Shown here: one piece after another, positions 50,001-61,950 of the stretch
Layout: every line of letters begins with the position of its first letter
Position numbering within the stretch: position 1 is the stretch's first letter
NCBI RefSeq assembly: GCF_921293095.1
Contig: NC_060251.1
Span: forward strand, 61,769,585-61,833,584
Source of the DNA: Ischnura elegans
Taxonomy: Eukaryota; Arthropoda; Insecta; Odonata; Coenagrionidae
DNA length: 64,000 nucleotides
Direction of reading: 5' to 3'
Translations under genes and position numbers: made by a program
The notes under the pieces: generated by a model
What the model was told of the DNA's origin: nothing
The model's input: only the letters and a program-made list of their open reading frames with translations
Databases searched by the model: none

Positions 50001-53000
50001 TGATGTCCGAGTCCCCATCATCCTCTTCTTCCTCAAAGTCACATGATTTGGGAGCAGACGGGCTTAGCTTGAGTTTAATTTGTTTGGCCAGTAATTCAGC
50101 CTCATGCGATTGATTCATGACTACCTCTGGGGCCAGAGGTGTGAACACAAGTCCTTCCTCAATTTCATCTTCTGCAACATCAGTGCACGGCTCTGGACTT
50201 GAAGCCTTCTTTTTCCTCCTTGGTGCCGATTTCTTCTTTGCTACCGCTGTACTGGCTTCGACATTGGATGCGTCATCCTTTTTGTCTTCATACCTAGGTG
50301 ATTCTTCAGCATTCATCCTTAGTGATGATTTCTTCCTAGCAGCCGATTTTCTGGGTTCAGGATTGGTTACATCATCTGTTTTTTCTTCTACCTTGCCTGA
50401 TTCATCTGCAATGAAAAGCACACAATAACTACCACAAATATCAAACATGCCAACTTGTTTTGGTAAACAACATTGAGATTGAGGCAATTCTTCCCCACTA
50501 CACATGGAGAGCCGTGTCTCTGATTTATCCCAGAAAAAGGACTTCATTGCATTTCCTTCGAGGAGTTCAGGAAAACTTTTGAACTCTTGAGTGTTTTTAA
50601 CTTTTACCATACCTGATTAATTTTAAATAAACCTCCATCTAGATATTCAATACATTCTGACTTACTTGCAAATCATACCAAACAATGAAGCATTTGTTAT
50701 ATTTTAAATTAAACTCTTACATACAATTTCAAAATTCAAACCGTTTTAACAGCATCTGCATACGTAAGTGCCAGAAACTATCAACAGGAATATTAAATGA
50801 ATAAGTACCTGGAGACACACTCATGCCTCATATCTTGTAAAAGCTGTTGCCATTGTTTACTGTCCAAACATCTCTTAATTACATCTACTAATTAAATGTC
50901 ATCACATTCTTAAACTGAATAGCAAATGTTTCAAGACCATTAATTATAAATGCCAGGGGTTTTATAATCCCATGGGAATTTTTAATGAACCATATTCGGC
51001 AAGCTTTAAGTAAGCTAAGTTTGAAGATTCCAAGACTAATATCTACTCATTCTATAGAAGGCATGTCAATATGGTAATGTCCAAACAATAAAATTTTTAG
51101 AAGCAAACTTCCCTGAAAATGAACAACAGTATTGACATTTTTTGTATACAAATATTGTTATTCATCTTTAATGAGTTCAATTGGATCCTGTCCTTTAAAA
51201 TCTGACAATGAAGCTAGTACTACTTTTTTTTTAATGGCTTGGATGTTATGAATATGTCATGAATACAAGGAATATGGCAATGAAGAATAAATATGTATCA
51301 CATTTTCATCTATTTTAATAGCATATCAATCCAACTAATTTATTAATTTTAAAAGTAGAGTTGCAAACATGTAGCAATTAAACCAAAGAAAACAAACCTT
51401 TGAAATAGCTGGTTTTCTTCCTTGGCCTCAAAACTCTGGTTGGCAGCACCTCATCTTCAAACTCCTTCTCTGAATCACTTCTATCCTCTTCCTCAACAAT
51501 CGACTTCTCCTTCTTTGATTTCCCTGGCGGTTTCGGGCGTGCAGGAGGGGTTTTTGTTTTCTTTGCCGGAAGTCTTCTGGTTTTAGCAGTCTTTTTTCCA
51601 CTAGCGGCAGGAATCTCCTCAGCATTATTGTCCTTCAGTAGATCTTTCTCAGGACAAGACGATTTCCCCACATCCTTACCACTTTCTTCAGGACCTTCAA
51701 CAGCATCACCACCTTGTGTTATGTTCAATTCCATAGAATCTCCATCTTTGGAGTTCGACAGAGCACCAATGCTTTTTCTCACATCATTTTTCACAGTCTC
51801 AACAGCCTTAGATTTAACAAGAGCATCTTCGCTGACCCTTGCATCTTTTTCTACGGGATTGTCAGACTTTTCAGATTCAGACAAAACATCATTACTTTTT
51901 CCCGGATCACTTTCCAAAGGATCATGATCCTTAGATTTAGACAAATCATCATTACTTGTTCTCGCATTACTCCCACCAGATTCCCCTCTCTTGGATTTAG
52001 GTGGGGTAACAACACCCTTTTCCACACTTTCCTTATCAACAGAATCTCCAGTCAGGGATTCAGGCAGAGGATCTTGGGCACTCACTTTCTCAGAGGATAC
52101 ATCTTCAACAGGTTTCTCCTTTCCAGATGGGGCATCTTTCTCACGAGGTTTGAAGTAGCTAGGAAATGCCTCCACAGCTTCACCAGAATCTTCTCTGTGA
52201 GGCGTGCCGATGACACACATGCCTGGAGTGGGAGGGAAAAGTGGTGTATCCACCACAGTTAAAGTAGTCCGATCTGCACCAGTTGAAAGATTATTTCCTC
52301 CACTCTTCTGAGAAACCCTTTCAATAACACTAGATTGTTCTGGCTTCCGTGGCGTCTCGTGGAGGTCAAGACACCTACGGGCTGTAAAGTTCCCCGTGAA
52401 CTTACTTTCTCCTGAATCAACACTTTGACCCAGGAGCGACCTTTTGTTAGCCAAGCTACCAGGGGACTGCTGGACTACCCTATTTTTTTCTGGCGACATC
52501 ACCGTTTCACTGGGCATGACGTTATGAGACTCCGACTCTTGGGGCTCCCTCACATCTGTAGCTGCTTTTTTCTTTGGAGGCACTTCACTCCAGCTATTTC
52601 GCTTCCGTTTTTCTCCAAAAGGCTCAGGGTCACCCTCGACCGCCTCTTCATTACTAACACTCGTCCGGACTGGAACGGAGGCCTCTTGCGTGGGTGAAAC
52701 AGATGGAGCATCTTTTTCCTTCTCAGCCTCTCTCTCATCCACATCTTTAACTACAGAGGTGGTCTCCTCAACACTAGAACTATCTCCATCCTGCAGTGAT
52801 GGCATAATTAACTCCTCCACATTCTTTTTTTGCCCCTTAGCCGATCCTTTACTCTTTCTTAGAGCCTTGGCCTCAGCCCATTTCGCCTTCTTCGCCTCCT
52901 TCTCCTCACGCTTCTTCCTTTTGGCTTCCTCAGCAATCCTCTTGGCCTCCTCTCTTCGTTTCTGCATCTCCAGCTTCTTTTTTTCTCTCTCAGCACGAGC

Positions 53001-56000
53001 CAAAGCCTGCATTTGCTCCCGAGACATTTTTTTAGCTTCATCCCCAATGCCAATCTGTGCCCTCAATGCAGCATCCCAGGCATCTCCTTTAAGCTTTGCT
53101 TTGGGAGAGACAGATATCGTGGAACTCTTCGCACCATCCTTAGACCCCTCTTGACTTTCCTTGCTGCCTTCAGGTGCACCATGACTAGCACTCGGAGGGG
53201 ATGTGTGCTCGGAAGTGGGAGAGGTATCGCATCCAAATATGAGATCCACCCCCACCTTGTTCCAAGCACCGCTGAGGGGTGGGGGAGGGCTCCTAGTAGC
53301 AATGCACGTTGTGCTAAGGTCAGGCAACTCCCTCGTTCCTGGTCCGCCCAAGCGCTTGGACAACTCTTTTCTGGCCACAGTTTGTGGGCCCACAAACTTG
53401 CTGGCAGCTTCAAAAGGGGTGCTTGTCATCACTTTGCTAACAGAATCTTGTGATGCAGAGGGCAAAGGCTTTGGAGGGGTGCTGCCAAAATCTAATGCCC
53501 TGATGTGTCCCCTTGACCTTCGCCTGGGTGTGCTCATGCTTGCCCGAGGTTTTACAGATGCCATCATTGGGGTGTCACCCTCCTTCTCCACATTCTTTTG
53601 CTGTCCTTCCGTGGCTGAACGAGAGGGACGAGAGGCCAAAACATCTGGTGTTGCTCCTTGATTGCAGGTGGAATCTATGATTAAAGCATCCGATGGACAT
53701 TCGGTAGCTACCGTTTCATTTGCAACATTCTCTATCCCCAACCCCAAAGGTTCCACACGAATTTCAGAAGGATCAACAACTGGTAAAGGCTGGATTGCCT
53801 CTGGATGATTAGTCAAATCGATGGTATGGAGGGGTGGCAGTTCACGTCCCGGATATGCCATGTTTTCACAAGGCCCAACAGACATATTCTTGGCATCTTC
53901 AGGATTAATCTTTGTGAGAATGAATGGTGGATTACCTGCAAAATTAAAAAAAATACCATTGCACTCCAGGAACGAGTGAAAAAAAAACCATAAAAATTTC
54001 AAAACAAGAGGAAGAGCAGAATTAAGGACAGTACCGGGCACTATGACTGGTTCCTTTGGTGCAATTGGAACAGGTCTGGGTTTCTGTTGAGCTGAAATAT
54101 ATGAAAAGAAAAAATAAGATATGGTATAGAGAGATATTGAGAATAAAATGTCTTCCATACACGCATTTCATAATACAACAGCTTTTGTGCACAAATGATT
54201 ATCACCTGGTGCACAAATCTTTTCACTGGATAAGGGAGCCAACCCTTGGGATAATAGATGATTGCATACAATGCATAGGAGAGAAATGTACTAGAATTAG
54301 AACAAGACACAATTGTTTGATACCATTGTAAGTTCATGATATCTTCATTAACAATATCAAAGTGTAATATGTTTGTTAACTTCATTTATTTGGAGGAAGA
54401 AAAGTTGCAATAGAAAAATTGTTCAAAAAACCTATAAAGAAGACTTTTGACAATACAAACAGCGTTATTAAGAACTTTTCATTAAGATGATGTGAAGTCA
54501 CATTCTCAAAAATTAGGGTATGCTAATATGATTAAATAACTGATATTGCAAAATTACTAATTCAAGTAGCAGTGACAACATTAGTAAAAATGTCCCTGCT
54601 GTCGAAGTTTGTCGTGAGAAAAACGGGATACAGATGTCTCAAATACTACAAATTACAAAACATTGCCATATGCCCCACACCCAAGGCATTAGGAACATTT
54701 GCTCAAATAATGGATGCTTCACTAAACCAATTAAGCTGATGTGAGGGTAGAGGGTTCCTGATGCAGGGTTCCCACTCTAACTACATTATAGAATTCACAG
54801 TTTTTTCCAGGTTTTCACGGTATAAATGTCATCAAATCACGGTTTGTAGATAAGGCATTTTAGGCAGAAATATTGATCATGAAACAATCATCGGCCGCAC
54901 ATTAACTAAAGTTGTAACAAACGCAACAGATGCCTTGAATGCAAACGCAGCAATGAAAGTGCTATCTCTAATTACTTCACCTATCGCTAGCAAAATTCAG
55001 GTCCGGCTAAAGGGTGTGAGTGGGATAATGGAGGGAGCAGGGTGGCGGGGAAGTCAAGACGTGCCTGATTTTTTTTCCAGGGCTAATGTCTTCCAATCGC
55101 AGGCTTAAGGTCAATGTGCTGTCATGGCACACGGACCAATTAATAGTTGCGCTTCGAATACACATTTGCAGATAAATGCGTGGACAGTATCTGCCCGTGA
55201 CTCGGCCTTGAAACATGATCGAAATATCGATTTTTCTTTTAATCTGTCTATCGTAGTTCTACAATCAAGTTTGAGAGATTTTTAAGGTTATATGATGAAA
55301 TTCACGGCTATTTCCAGGTTTTTTCACGGTAGACGAAATTCACGGCTTATTCACGGTTTTAAGGTTTTCACGGTTGAGTGGGAACCCTGCTGATGGTGTA
55401 GCAAACCTTGAAGGGCAATAGAAGAATTCGATGTCAGGGAAAGGGTAATTTTAAGAACATAATGACCGGGTCATTACTTTATTGGAAGTATTTGAGTGAG
55501 TGAGAGGCTGGATTGGATTAAGATGAAATTAAAACTTCTAAACGTTCACTCATCTCTTTCTCTCATGCAGATATGAATGCAGGTAAATTTCTCCCAGTTC
55601 ACAAAAGATCTACACCAAAATTTACATCTACAAGGTGATGGGTTAAAGAGGTTCCATGTAACCAAAGAATAAAAAAACTTATGGGGAGGTTTTTTTTTTC
55701 ATTTTGTGCCATGTTCCAATACAGGATTTTTGACACTTTATTAGACCCAATCGACCCACAGGATGGGGTTCAACAGGGCACCCAAAGTACCGTATTCCGA
55801 AAATAGTCCCCCTCTGAATATAGCCCCCCCCTCCCCCTTATTTAGAGGCTTGAGTTTCGGGAAAAATTTTTAAAAAATGGGTTTGAATGTAGTCCCCCCT
55901 TAGCTCTTTTCATGGGCATTTTGGGAAAAAAAGGGGGGACTATATTCAGACAAATATGGTAAGCATCCCAACCCCACTGTGAAGTGGTTATTGCAGTCAC

Positions 56001-59000
56001 CTGCAGATTCATATACAGTTTAATAGAGGTCTAGCAAAAAATTTCTAAAGAAGCAATAATGGCACAGGAACATAAAATTATGTCAGATGTAAGCAAAAAA
56101 TTGACAAATTTCAAAACTTCTTTTGTGGATAAATTAAGAACTACATTTTGTTGGCCTTGTGGAGTTTCTGCTCGATCAGGAAAGACGAAATGAATTTTGT
56201 GCAAAATATCGGTCTGGCAAAAATATTTAAGGAACCAAATTAATCAGGGAGATAAAGTTAATTTGGTAACAAACGAAAAATTAAAAAGTCCAATACAGAA
56301 TTATAACTTGCAGAAATAATAGTTTTGGTTTGTTCCTGAGGACATACTGATTTAGTTTTTTATGCTTTCCATCCTCTGCTAAATTTAACTAATTCTATTT
56401 CCCTGGTTCTCCAATCTGAGTTAGTTTATTCCCCTGAAGAAACAAGGTCACAAATGGAATAGCTACTTCTACATAGACATGGCTAACCTTCATTTGTGTG
56501 ACAATATCCTAGCATTTTGGTACATCCACTTATCCATATGCCCAAAAGATGCTCAACAGCTTCTCTTGGATACCTAACAGGCAGTTAGCATTGGTATCTT
56601 GAGTCACGCTAATTGAACTAACTCCAAAACATTTCTAAATATTGGAAGACTTCTGTAACAAAAAAATGTATCCAACACCAAAAAAACCACGTTTCAAAGG
56701 TATTTTTACAAAGGCTGAATAAACAACTAACATCCCTTTAAATGTCGTGCATAAATGTGTGAATGTGTTAAAATGTGTGAATAAATATTTCGTGTGAAAG
56801 CAAAAAGTTTATTCTTTTCCATTTTTCATAATGAATCACTTTCACAAAGTTACACCTCAAACCATCAATTTTAACGAACTTCCTTTTAAATTGAACAGAA
56901 TACATTGCTACTGTTAGCTGTTGGAAAGGATAGCAACCATAATAAAAATTAATTAGTGTGCCCTCCGGAAAATCTCAACACTATAGTTTCTGCAAATTTT
57001 TTATTTTTAGGTTGTTAAATAACTAACGTGCCCATGCCTAATAAAGCATAAATTTTCTCTCTTGCCCATTATTTGATGTGCCCAAGCACACTCGTTCTTC
57101 CGACTTTTTTCGTCAGACAAATATTCAGCTGCATATGAGTCTCTAGATCGACTGACCAATTTTCAGTCTAGTGGGTACTTAGTACTTAGGGTGCCCGCAT
57201 CGAGTACAGGAAGCAAACATCTTGCAGTGGAACGTAACACTTGTGAAAAAACTTTGCCTCGACTATTTTAACCTACATTTATTTTGGCCTCTTATTGTGA
57301 AGAAAAACCATTTTAGGTCGTCAATCATCGGGTGGGTAATTGACGGGATCCACACATCTTCATCACTTGATTTCATAGCTGCATTAAGTGCTCATGTGGC
57401 TCAAGTGGAGACTATTAAAGGAAGCAACAGGGAGCCTTGGCCATCCGCCACTTCCTCGTGGTTTTTTTAACTCACTCATCCCAGTAGTAGTCGAACCTTC
57501 CAAAACATCTTTCTAAATTTTACCATTGATTTTTCACCACCAATTGCCACGACAGAGAAGCCCCTGAAAGATGCAGCCCCTGGTACTCAAAGAAATTCCT
57601 CTGATTTGCTTGTGAGCACTGGTCATCATCTCCGAGGTGAGGATTGTTCTCAGCCAGTGGAATGTTTTCAATGATGTAATACCAAACTAAGTGAACATTA
57701 CTACTATCCTAGCAGTGGAGCGCATGACTTTTGGAATGAAATGTATTGATTTAAGACCATTTAGCAAAGAATAACACCTCGCATGATTTTCTCATTAAAA
57801 TTAGAATGCATTTGTTGACATATATTCATGTGTTATTCGATATTTAATCATATTTAAAACCTAAAGTCATTGTACCCACAATTATAATGAAGTTATATTC
57901 ATCATCATCAGTCAACACCTCAATCCATTGGTTTGACGCAGCTCTTCATTCCCCTCTCCTATCCCTAGCCTTTTCATAGCAATGCATATCTTCTCTTTTA
58001 CATCCTTCATGTCCTTTGTAACTCATTCGAGGCCGTCCCTTGCCCTTCTTCCCTTCCAGGAGAAGTAATATTACAATAAAGAAAATACATGTAAAAGCTG
58101 CTAATTAATTGATCAAAAATTAAATATGAAATGCAATATCTTTTTTCAATGAAGTAGAGTTCATATAGAAAATATTAAATTATTCCCAAAGATAGATTTC
58201 TACTCAAGAATTCACAGGCAAATATAATTGGATATTGATTGATCTCTCAATGTCAGAAAAGCAATTACGATATTTCCAAAAAAATTTTATAATAGCTTGG
58301 TAGGGGTATAACATAAATCTTTCCATGACAACAACTACATTAATAGTGGAACCCATTTCAGTTGGCCTTTGTTAAAAGCAGGATACATATTATTTTTACA
58401 TGGCGAACAGGCCTATCTTGACCTGGAATAGCTTTTTCTTCATTAAAAGTGGGAATCCATTATTAGTGAGTTCAGTTTAAGTGGGCTCCAAAGCATGTAC
58501 AATTTCATGGTATAACACAAGTCGACAAATAATACAGTTTTACATTAATATAGTTGACTGATCAGGGGTGTAGAAGATTTTTTTAAGCAGAGGAATCTTA
58601 CTCTTCAAGATTTTTGTTAGCTATTTTTCAAAGGAATGGACAGCAGTAGTACGCATTTGCATGACATGCATTTAGTAAATCCTTTGAATTCTACATAATA
58701 AATGAATTTTTCTGACAAAGTAGTCATTTTCCCTGACATTCCCTGACTTCACAAGTTTTCAAGAAGAATGATCACCCTCAAGACAGCTTCATCAGTAAAA
58801 ATGATCCAGTGCCATAAAAAGTCACATGGCCATGTTCAACCTTGTGGTTTCAATTAAATAATAAATCTATCTCAAGATATAATTTCACTACTCACGAGGT
58901 GTCACCACTTTTAACCAGATATTCCAAATGATGTGTTCATATGCCATATATGAAATATAATTTGAGCCTCCTATTGTTGGAAATATCCCAAAATGGATGC

Positions 59001-59957
59001 ATTAAGAAGTTATTGCGTGATATGTATAATAGTTTGGGTATTTCTTACTGCTACTCTTCCACTTCCCCATGTAATACTTGTATTTTTGCTATGTATTAAT
59101 CAGATTTACAACCTAGTTGCTTGATTTGAAATACTTGACTTGGACAAGATTTTTGTTTTTACCTGTACTTCAATACCTTATGCCATACTTCTGTCCAACC
59201 ATGCAAATCAAAAAAAATGAAGAAAATACTATAAACATGCAATCCTAAGTATCTGATATCTCGCACTGTGAATTTTTTACGATCACAGTTAATTTAACTT
59301 TTTAGCATGCCTTCATGAAAACTAGAGATGATATTATCTTACTGAAGAGCAGAACCATCAAAATTAATCTTATGGCAAAACATCAGCTGAACTCTCCCTA
59401 GTTCCATGAACTTAAGATACCAATATTTACAACTAATTAACAAAACACACCCATGCATTGAGGGAGTCCATTGAAGATGATTGTGGGATACGTTAATGGC
59501 GGCATCATGACATCGTTAAAGGGTAGGATGATCAGCCGGGGCCCTTCCTGTCCGTTAGCTTGTAAATTCTCATTCGAGGCGGCAGCACTAGCTCCATCAG
59601 ACTGTTGCCCATTGTTTTCCACATTAGCATCAGTGTCAGACAACGGTATGATGAGAGCACCAGAATTATTCCCCTTGACAGCTTTAGCTTTACTGTTGCG
59701 AGCTACTCTTTTGCCCTTACGTTTCACGGGAGCCTTCTCTTGTTTAGGATTGGGCGTATCCTTCATCAAAGGTTGTGCTTCAAGTATGCTTTTGATGGCT
59801 GCTTCATTTTGATCTTCAAGTATAGACACGGGATCTTTCTGCCCACCTTCCGGGGGCACTGTATCATTTGATCCAGGATTCCCATTTGATGTCTCATCTT
59901 GTGTGGTTCTTTCCTCAACTATAGAATCCATCATACTATCCTCATTGCATTCAGGAC
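43891..59957 (-). CDS. NPAT: NPAT / multi sex combs-like histone locus body protein, C-terminal five exons (5' part not in window)
   Basis: Exons in transcript order: 59957-59451, 54091-54035, 53935-51398, 50405-46684 and 44001-43891. Every junction joins in phase (1,1,1,0) and gives at least 2310 residues ending at TAA 43893-43891. Most is disordered, acidic/Ser/Lys-rich and full of SP/TP sites. Landmarks resembling NPAT are HIRALDFGS (near 53500), LFPPTPGM (near 52230), and a C-terminal FPLNVMEIEDFLSKVH resembling the NPAT end FPAGMDVDKFLLSLH. NPAT/Mxc is the CDK2/cyclin E target that nucleates histone locus bodies and activates S-phase histone transcription. Its C-terminus contacts FLASH/Mute-type partners. 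The N-terminal LisH domain is expected beyond 64000. Short-motif similarity is the whole basis. Length exceeds human NPAT (about 1430) and fly Mxc (about 1840). Confidence 0.75.
44821..45251. repeat. 146-bp minisatellite, three copies, in the last NPAT-like intron
   Basis: Units start GGTGTCAGAAGATAAAAGGG at 44821, 44967 and 45113, a constant 146-bp period. The copies are almost identical (a few substitutions in the third), so the expansion is recent. Confidence 0.95.
45252..46683. other. Remainder of the last NPAT-like intron
   Basis: A C-rich block at 45297-45370 (GGGGGGCCCCGTC, AGGGCCCCCAATC) looks like a TE edge. 45820-46460 repeats short TGATTGACA-like words. No exon seen. Confidence 0.4.
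46684..50405 (-). CDS. NPAT: NPAT-like long disordered exon (3722 nt)
   Basis: The acceptor TTTTCATTGCAG ends at 50406 and the donor G|GTAAGT starts at 46683. The frame is open throughout (about 1240 residues). Composition is Ser, Lys, Glu and Asp with long acidic and serine runs (near 49850-49880 and 50020-50040), basic KKK/RKK clusters and many SP/TP sites. No globular domain is recognised. A moderately conserved stretch (LSLVGPSDMSF, then a IVISDYIELLSITP segment near 47160-47400) lacks low-complexity bias and may be a binding element. The open frame continues upstream to about 50610 but that part is intronic. Confidence 0.8.
51398..53935 (-). CDS. NPAT: NPAT-like exon (2538 nt) with HIRALDFG motif and charged helix
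   Basis: The acceptor TTTTGCAG ends at 53936 and the donor AAAG|GTTTGT starts at 51397; both are phase 1. It encodes about 846 residues. Features in order: a Pro-rich start; the RRRSRGHIRALDFGS motif near 53500 (compare the basic His-Arg-x-Leu-x-Phe motif remembered in human NPAT); a strongly charged Ala/Glu/Lys/Arg helix around 52850-53040, possibly a coiled coil or single alpha helix; the LFPPTPGM motif near 52230; then degenerate Ser-Lys-Asp repeats around 51740-51990. It ends RPRKKTSYFK, joined to DESGK in the next exon. Confidence 0.8.
54035..54091 (-). CDS. NPAT: NPAT-like micro-exon (57 nt)
   Basis: The acceptor ATATTTCAG precedes 54091 and the donor is CCCG|GTACTG at 54034, a weak site. 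It encodes AQQKPRPVPIAPKEPVIVP, with phase 1 on both sides. The next intron is short (53936-54034, 99 bp) and stays open in frame, so intron retention would also leave the frame readable. Confidence 0.7.
54764..55389. mobile_element. 626-bp element with CAGGGTTCCCACTC ends in an NPAT-like intron
   Basis: The ends CAGGGTTCCCACTC and GAGTGGGAACCCTG are perfect 14-bp inverted repeats. CTGATG is directly repeated on both flanks (54758-54763 and 55390-55395). Sub-terminal TTCACGGT-type repeats occur at both ends. A hAT origin is likely but the TSD is only clear over 6 bp. Confidence 0.7.
55790..55962. repeat. Short element with TACCGTATT ends and CCCCC/GGGGG arms
   Basis: TACCGTATTCCGAAAATAGT followed by a C-rich run mirrors GGGGGGACTATATTCAGACA up to ATGGTA on the right. 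The inverted ends are imperfect, about 75% by eye, and the element is about 170 bp. Confidence 0.45.
55963..59450. other. NPAT-like intron, mostly unclassified
   Basis: AT-rich sequence with no supported exon apart from the possible retroelement tail at 57905. An 82-codon + strand frame at 57222 has no recognisable domain. Confidence 0.4.
57905..58070. repeat. Possible LINE 3' tail or SINE fragment
   Basis: CATCATCATCAGTCAACACC, then TTGGTTTGACGCAGCTCT and ACATCCTTCATGTCCTTTGT, has the look of a dispersed retroelement 3' region (microsatellite-like start and pyrimidine-rich blocks). It is a single occurrence in this window, so the call is weak. Confidence 0.25.
59451..59957 (-). CDS. NPAT: NPAT-like upstream exon (507 nt)
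   Basis: The acceptor CATCCTTTAG ends at 59958 and the donor ATGG|GTGTGT starts at 59450. It encodes about 169 residues: an acidic start, a basic KRKGKRVARNSK patch, then SGALIIPLSD and GPRLIILPFND segments and a hydrophobic Pro/Ile-rich end. Phase 1 entry requires at least one more exon upstream, which I could not find between 59958 and 64000. Hydrophobic Ile/Pro strings of this kind also occur in the middle of vertebrate NPAT, but alignment is uncertain. Confidence 0.7.
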
Positions 59958-60454
59958 CTAAAGGATGGAAAATTAATAATTTCAGCACAATACATCGCAA
60001 TTACCCAATTTCTTGGGAAGTTAAGATAGCACAAGATCAGTACAACATAATCCAAAGATTTATTTATGAAGATAGCATTTTTATGTAACCAAAGAAAATG
60101 TATGTGGTATACCCATTTTACTTTTCAATTCAATCCACATAAATTCAAGAGCTGTATTGCATTTCAAAGCTCATATTTTATTCCTGCAAGCAGCATATGT
60201 ATTATCTAGGGATGGGTCGAATAGTAGATTTCTCGAATTCGAATATCGAATTCGAATATTAAATCATTGCTCGAATATTCGAATACCTCGAATTTCGAAT
60301 ACCTCGAATACTAAACGATGAATGTGAAAATGTTTGACTAGGTCGCCTATGCAGCAGGAAACCCAAGATTTTGGCGAGTAATTGTGATTGCATTTAAAGG
60401 ATTCAAACAGGAATTTAGCTGATTAATGGAATATTTTAATTTTATGTAAACAAT

Positions 60455-61086
60455 AGGGTAGTTTCCTTCATTAAAGAAAACGAAAGGTATTGATTGTGAT
60501 TCGTTACCCACCATTAGTGTATTCATAATGTACAAATTATTTCGTTCTAGAAATACCGGTTTAGACTAACGGCAATGTTCAATTTTACCTCATTTGAAAA
60601 AGGCCAGATTGGCGCCTATGCGATGCCACTCCACGTGACATCACAGGGACCTAGTTTCTACACGAGAGGATCGGAGTTTTACATCGTCTGAGGTTACCAA
60701 TGCATGCATGAGGCACAGAGCTCAGGGAAATATGTCTTAATAATCACACAGTCTGTTTGATAAGGTATTAATAATCCTTATTTAAGCCAAGCGCTACCAG
60801 CTAGCATGGTACTCGGCTACCTGCTAGCATCCTGCGTCGTAATAGCGCTCAGAGCCTCGCCCCAAGGTCACCTCGCTTGCGGCAGCGGGAACCAGAACGA
60901 CGTCACGCGGAGTTTTTCCCGGCATTCATACTTACCCGTCGCGTTTTCGCGCGCTTGAAAATTTTCACTTTTAATTTAATCGCGAAAAATAGATATCGTC
61001 TTATAAAACTCTAAAAGCGTTAAATACGTACTTCAGGAGTATTAATATTTCGATTTAGGCAATAAAAAATAATAGGAAACCACCCT
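60455..61086 (-). mobile_element. MITE family A, copy 4, nested in a hAT element
   Basis: Inverted relative to the other copies. The left boundary is AGGGTAGTTTCCT and the right boundary is AGGAAACCACCCT, 632 bp. It sits inside the 60207-62263 hAT element, so it inserted later than that element. Confidence 0.8.
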
Positions 61087-61299
61087 ATTTGAGCATTACG
61101 CCTCCGTCGTATTTCTTCTTCTTCCCGGTATTTATTTTCCTGCGCAAAATGCTTAAATAAAGTCAGAAATATGTCGTGTTTGGTCTTATTCTTTTTTAAA
61201 TTACGCGCACATTACTAATATTTGAATCAAATAAAGGTGTAATAACAATTGCCGAAAGTCATTGTTAGACACCTTTCGGGCTAGTAGATGACTCATGCA

Positions 61300-61950
61300 G
61301 CAGTTGACCTCGAGAAAGGGGGAAATTCGAAGCAGGTAGGTAGAAAAAGGTCAGTGGGTGAGAAAAGGGGGTGGGTGCGAGACACGTTTTTATTTTTCTC
61401 GCGTAACTTGATATTTTTTGAAGCTAAGGTTTTTGTAATACAATCCCTGCGCGAGCTGGGATCTTTTGTTTGATTTCGGAGAAGAGGAAATCGTCAAGAG
61501 TGGGTGAGGCGAATGCTGAATGGAGGGGGATAGCAGATCGTGGGAAATGCGCCAATGTCACTATCCCACGGCACTGAGTTCCTCCCTATGGTAGTTTCAT
61601 CTCCTGAGGAAGATTCAAAATAAGTGCCTGTCATTATTAGCCACAAAGGACACACGGCAAACACCTCCTCTCATTTTATCAAAAGATGGATGCGGGAAAA
61701 TGGTCAGTGGGGAGAAAGAGGGAAGGGTGAAACACGATTCTATTATTTTCCGGTAACTTGATATTTTTTTCAAAGCTGAGGTCTTCGTAATACGATCCCT
61801 GCACGAGCTGGGACCTTTTTTTGTTTTCGGGGAAGAGGAAATCGTCTGAAGGAGTGGGGCGAACGCTGAATGGATGGGGATAGCGGATCGTGGGAAATGC
61901 GCCAATGTTGCTATCCCATGGAACTGAGGTTCTCCTGATAGGGGACACCT
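61300..61950. repeat. Two-copy direct repeat of about 353 bp inside the hAT element
   Basis: GGTCAGTGGG-type sequence at 61349 recurs at 61702. The following blocks (AACTTGATATTTTTT, CGAGCTGGGA, GAAGAGGAAATCGTC, GATCGTGGGAAATGCGCCAA) recur in the same order. Divergence is noticeable, about one change per 8-10 bases by eye. Confidence 0.75.

Noticed and set aside
46686-50428. Open frames of 90-188 codons on the + strand opposite the long NPAT-like exon
   Set aside because: They are antisense shadows of Ser/Lys/Glu-rich coding sequence and have no start context, splice sites or domains.
51628-53661. Open frames of 90-182 codons opposite the 2538-nt exon
   Set aside because: Mirror frames of the real exon. 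The composition is explained by the opposite strand.
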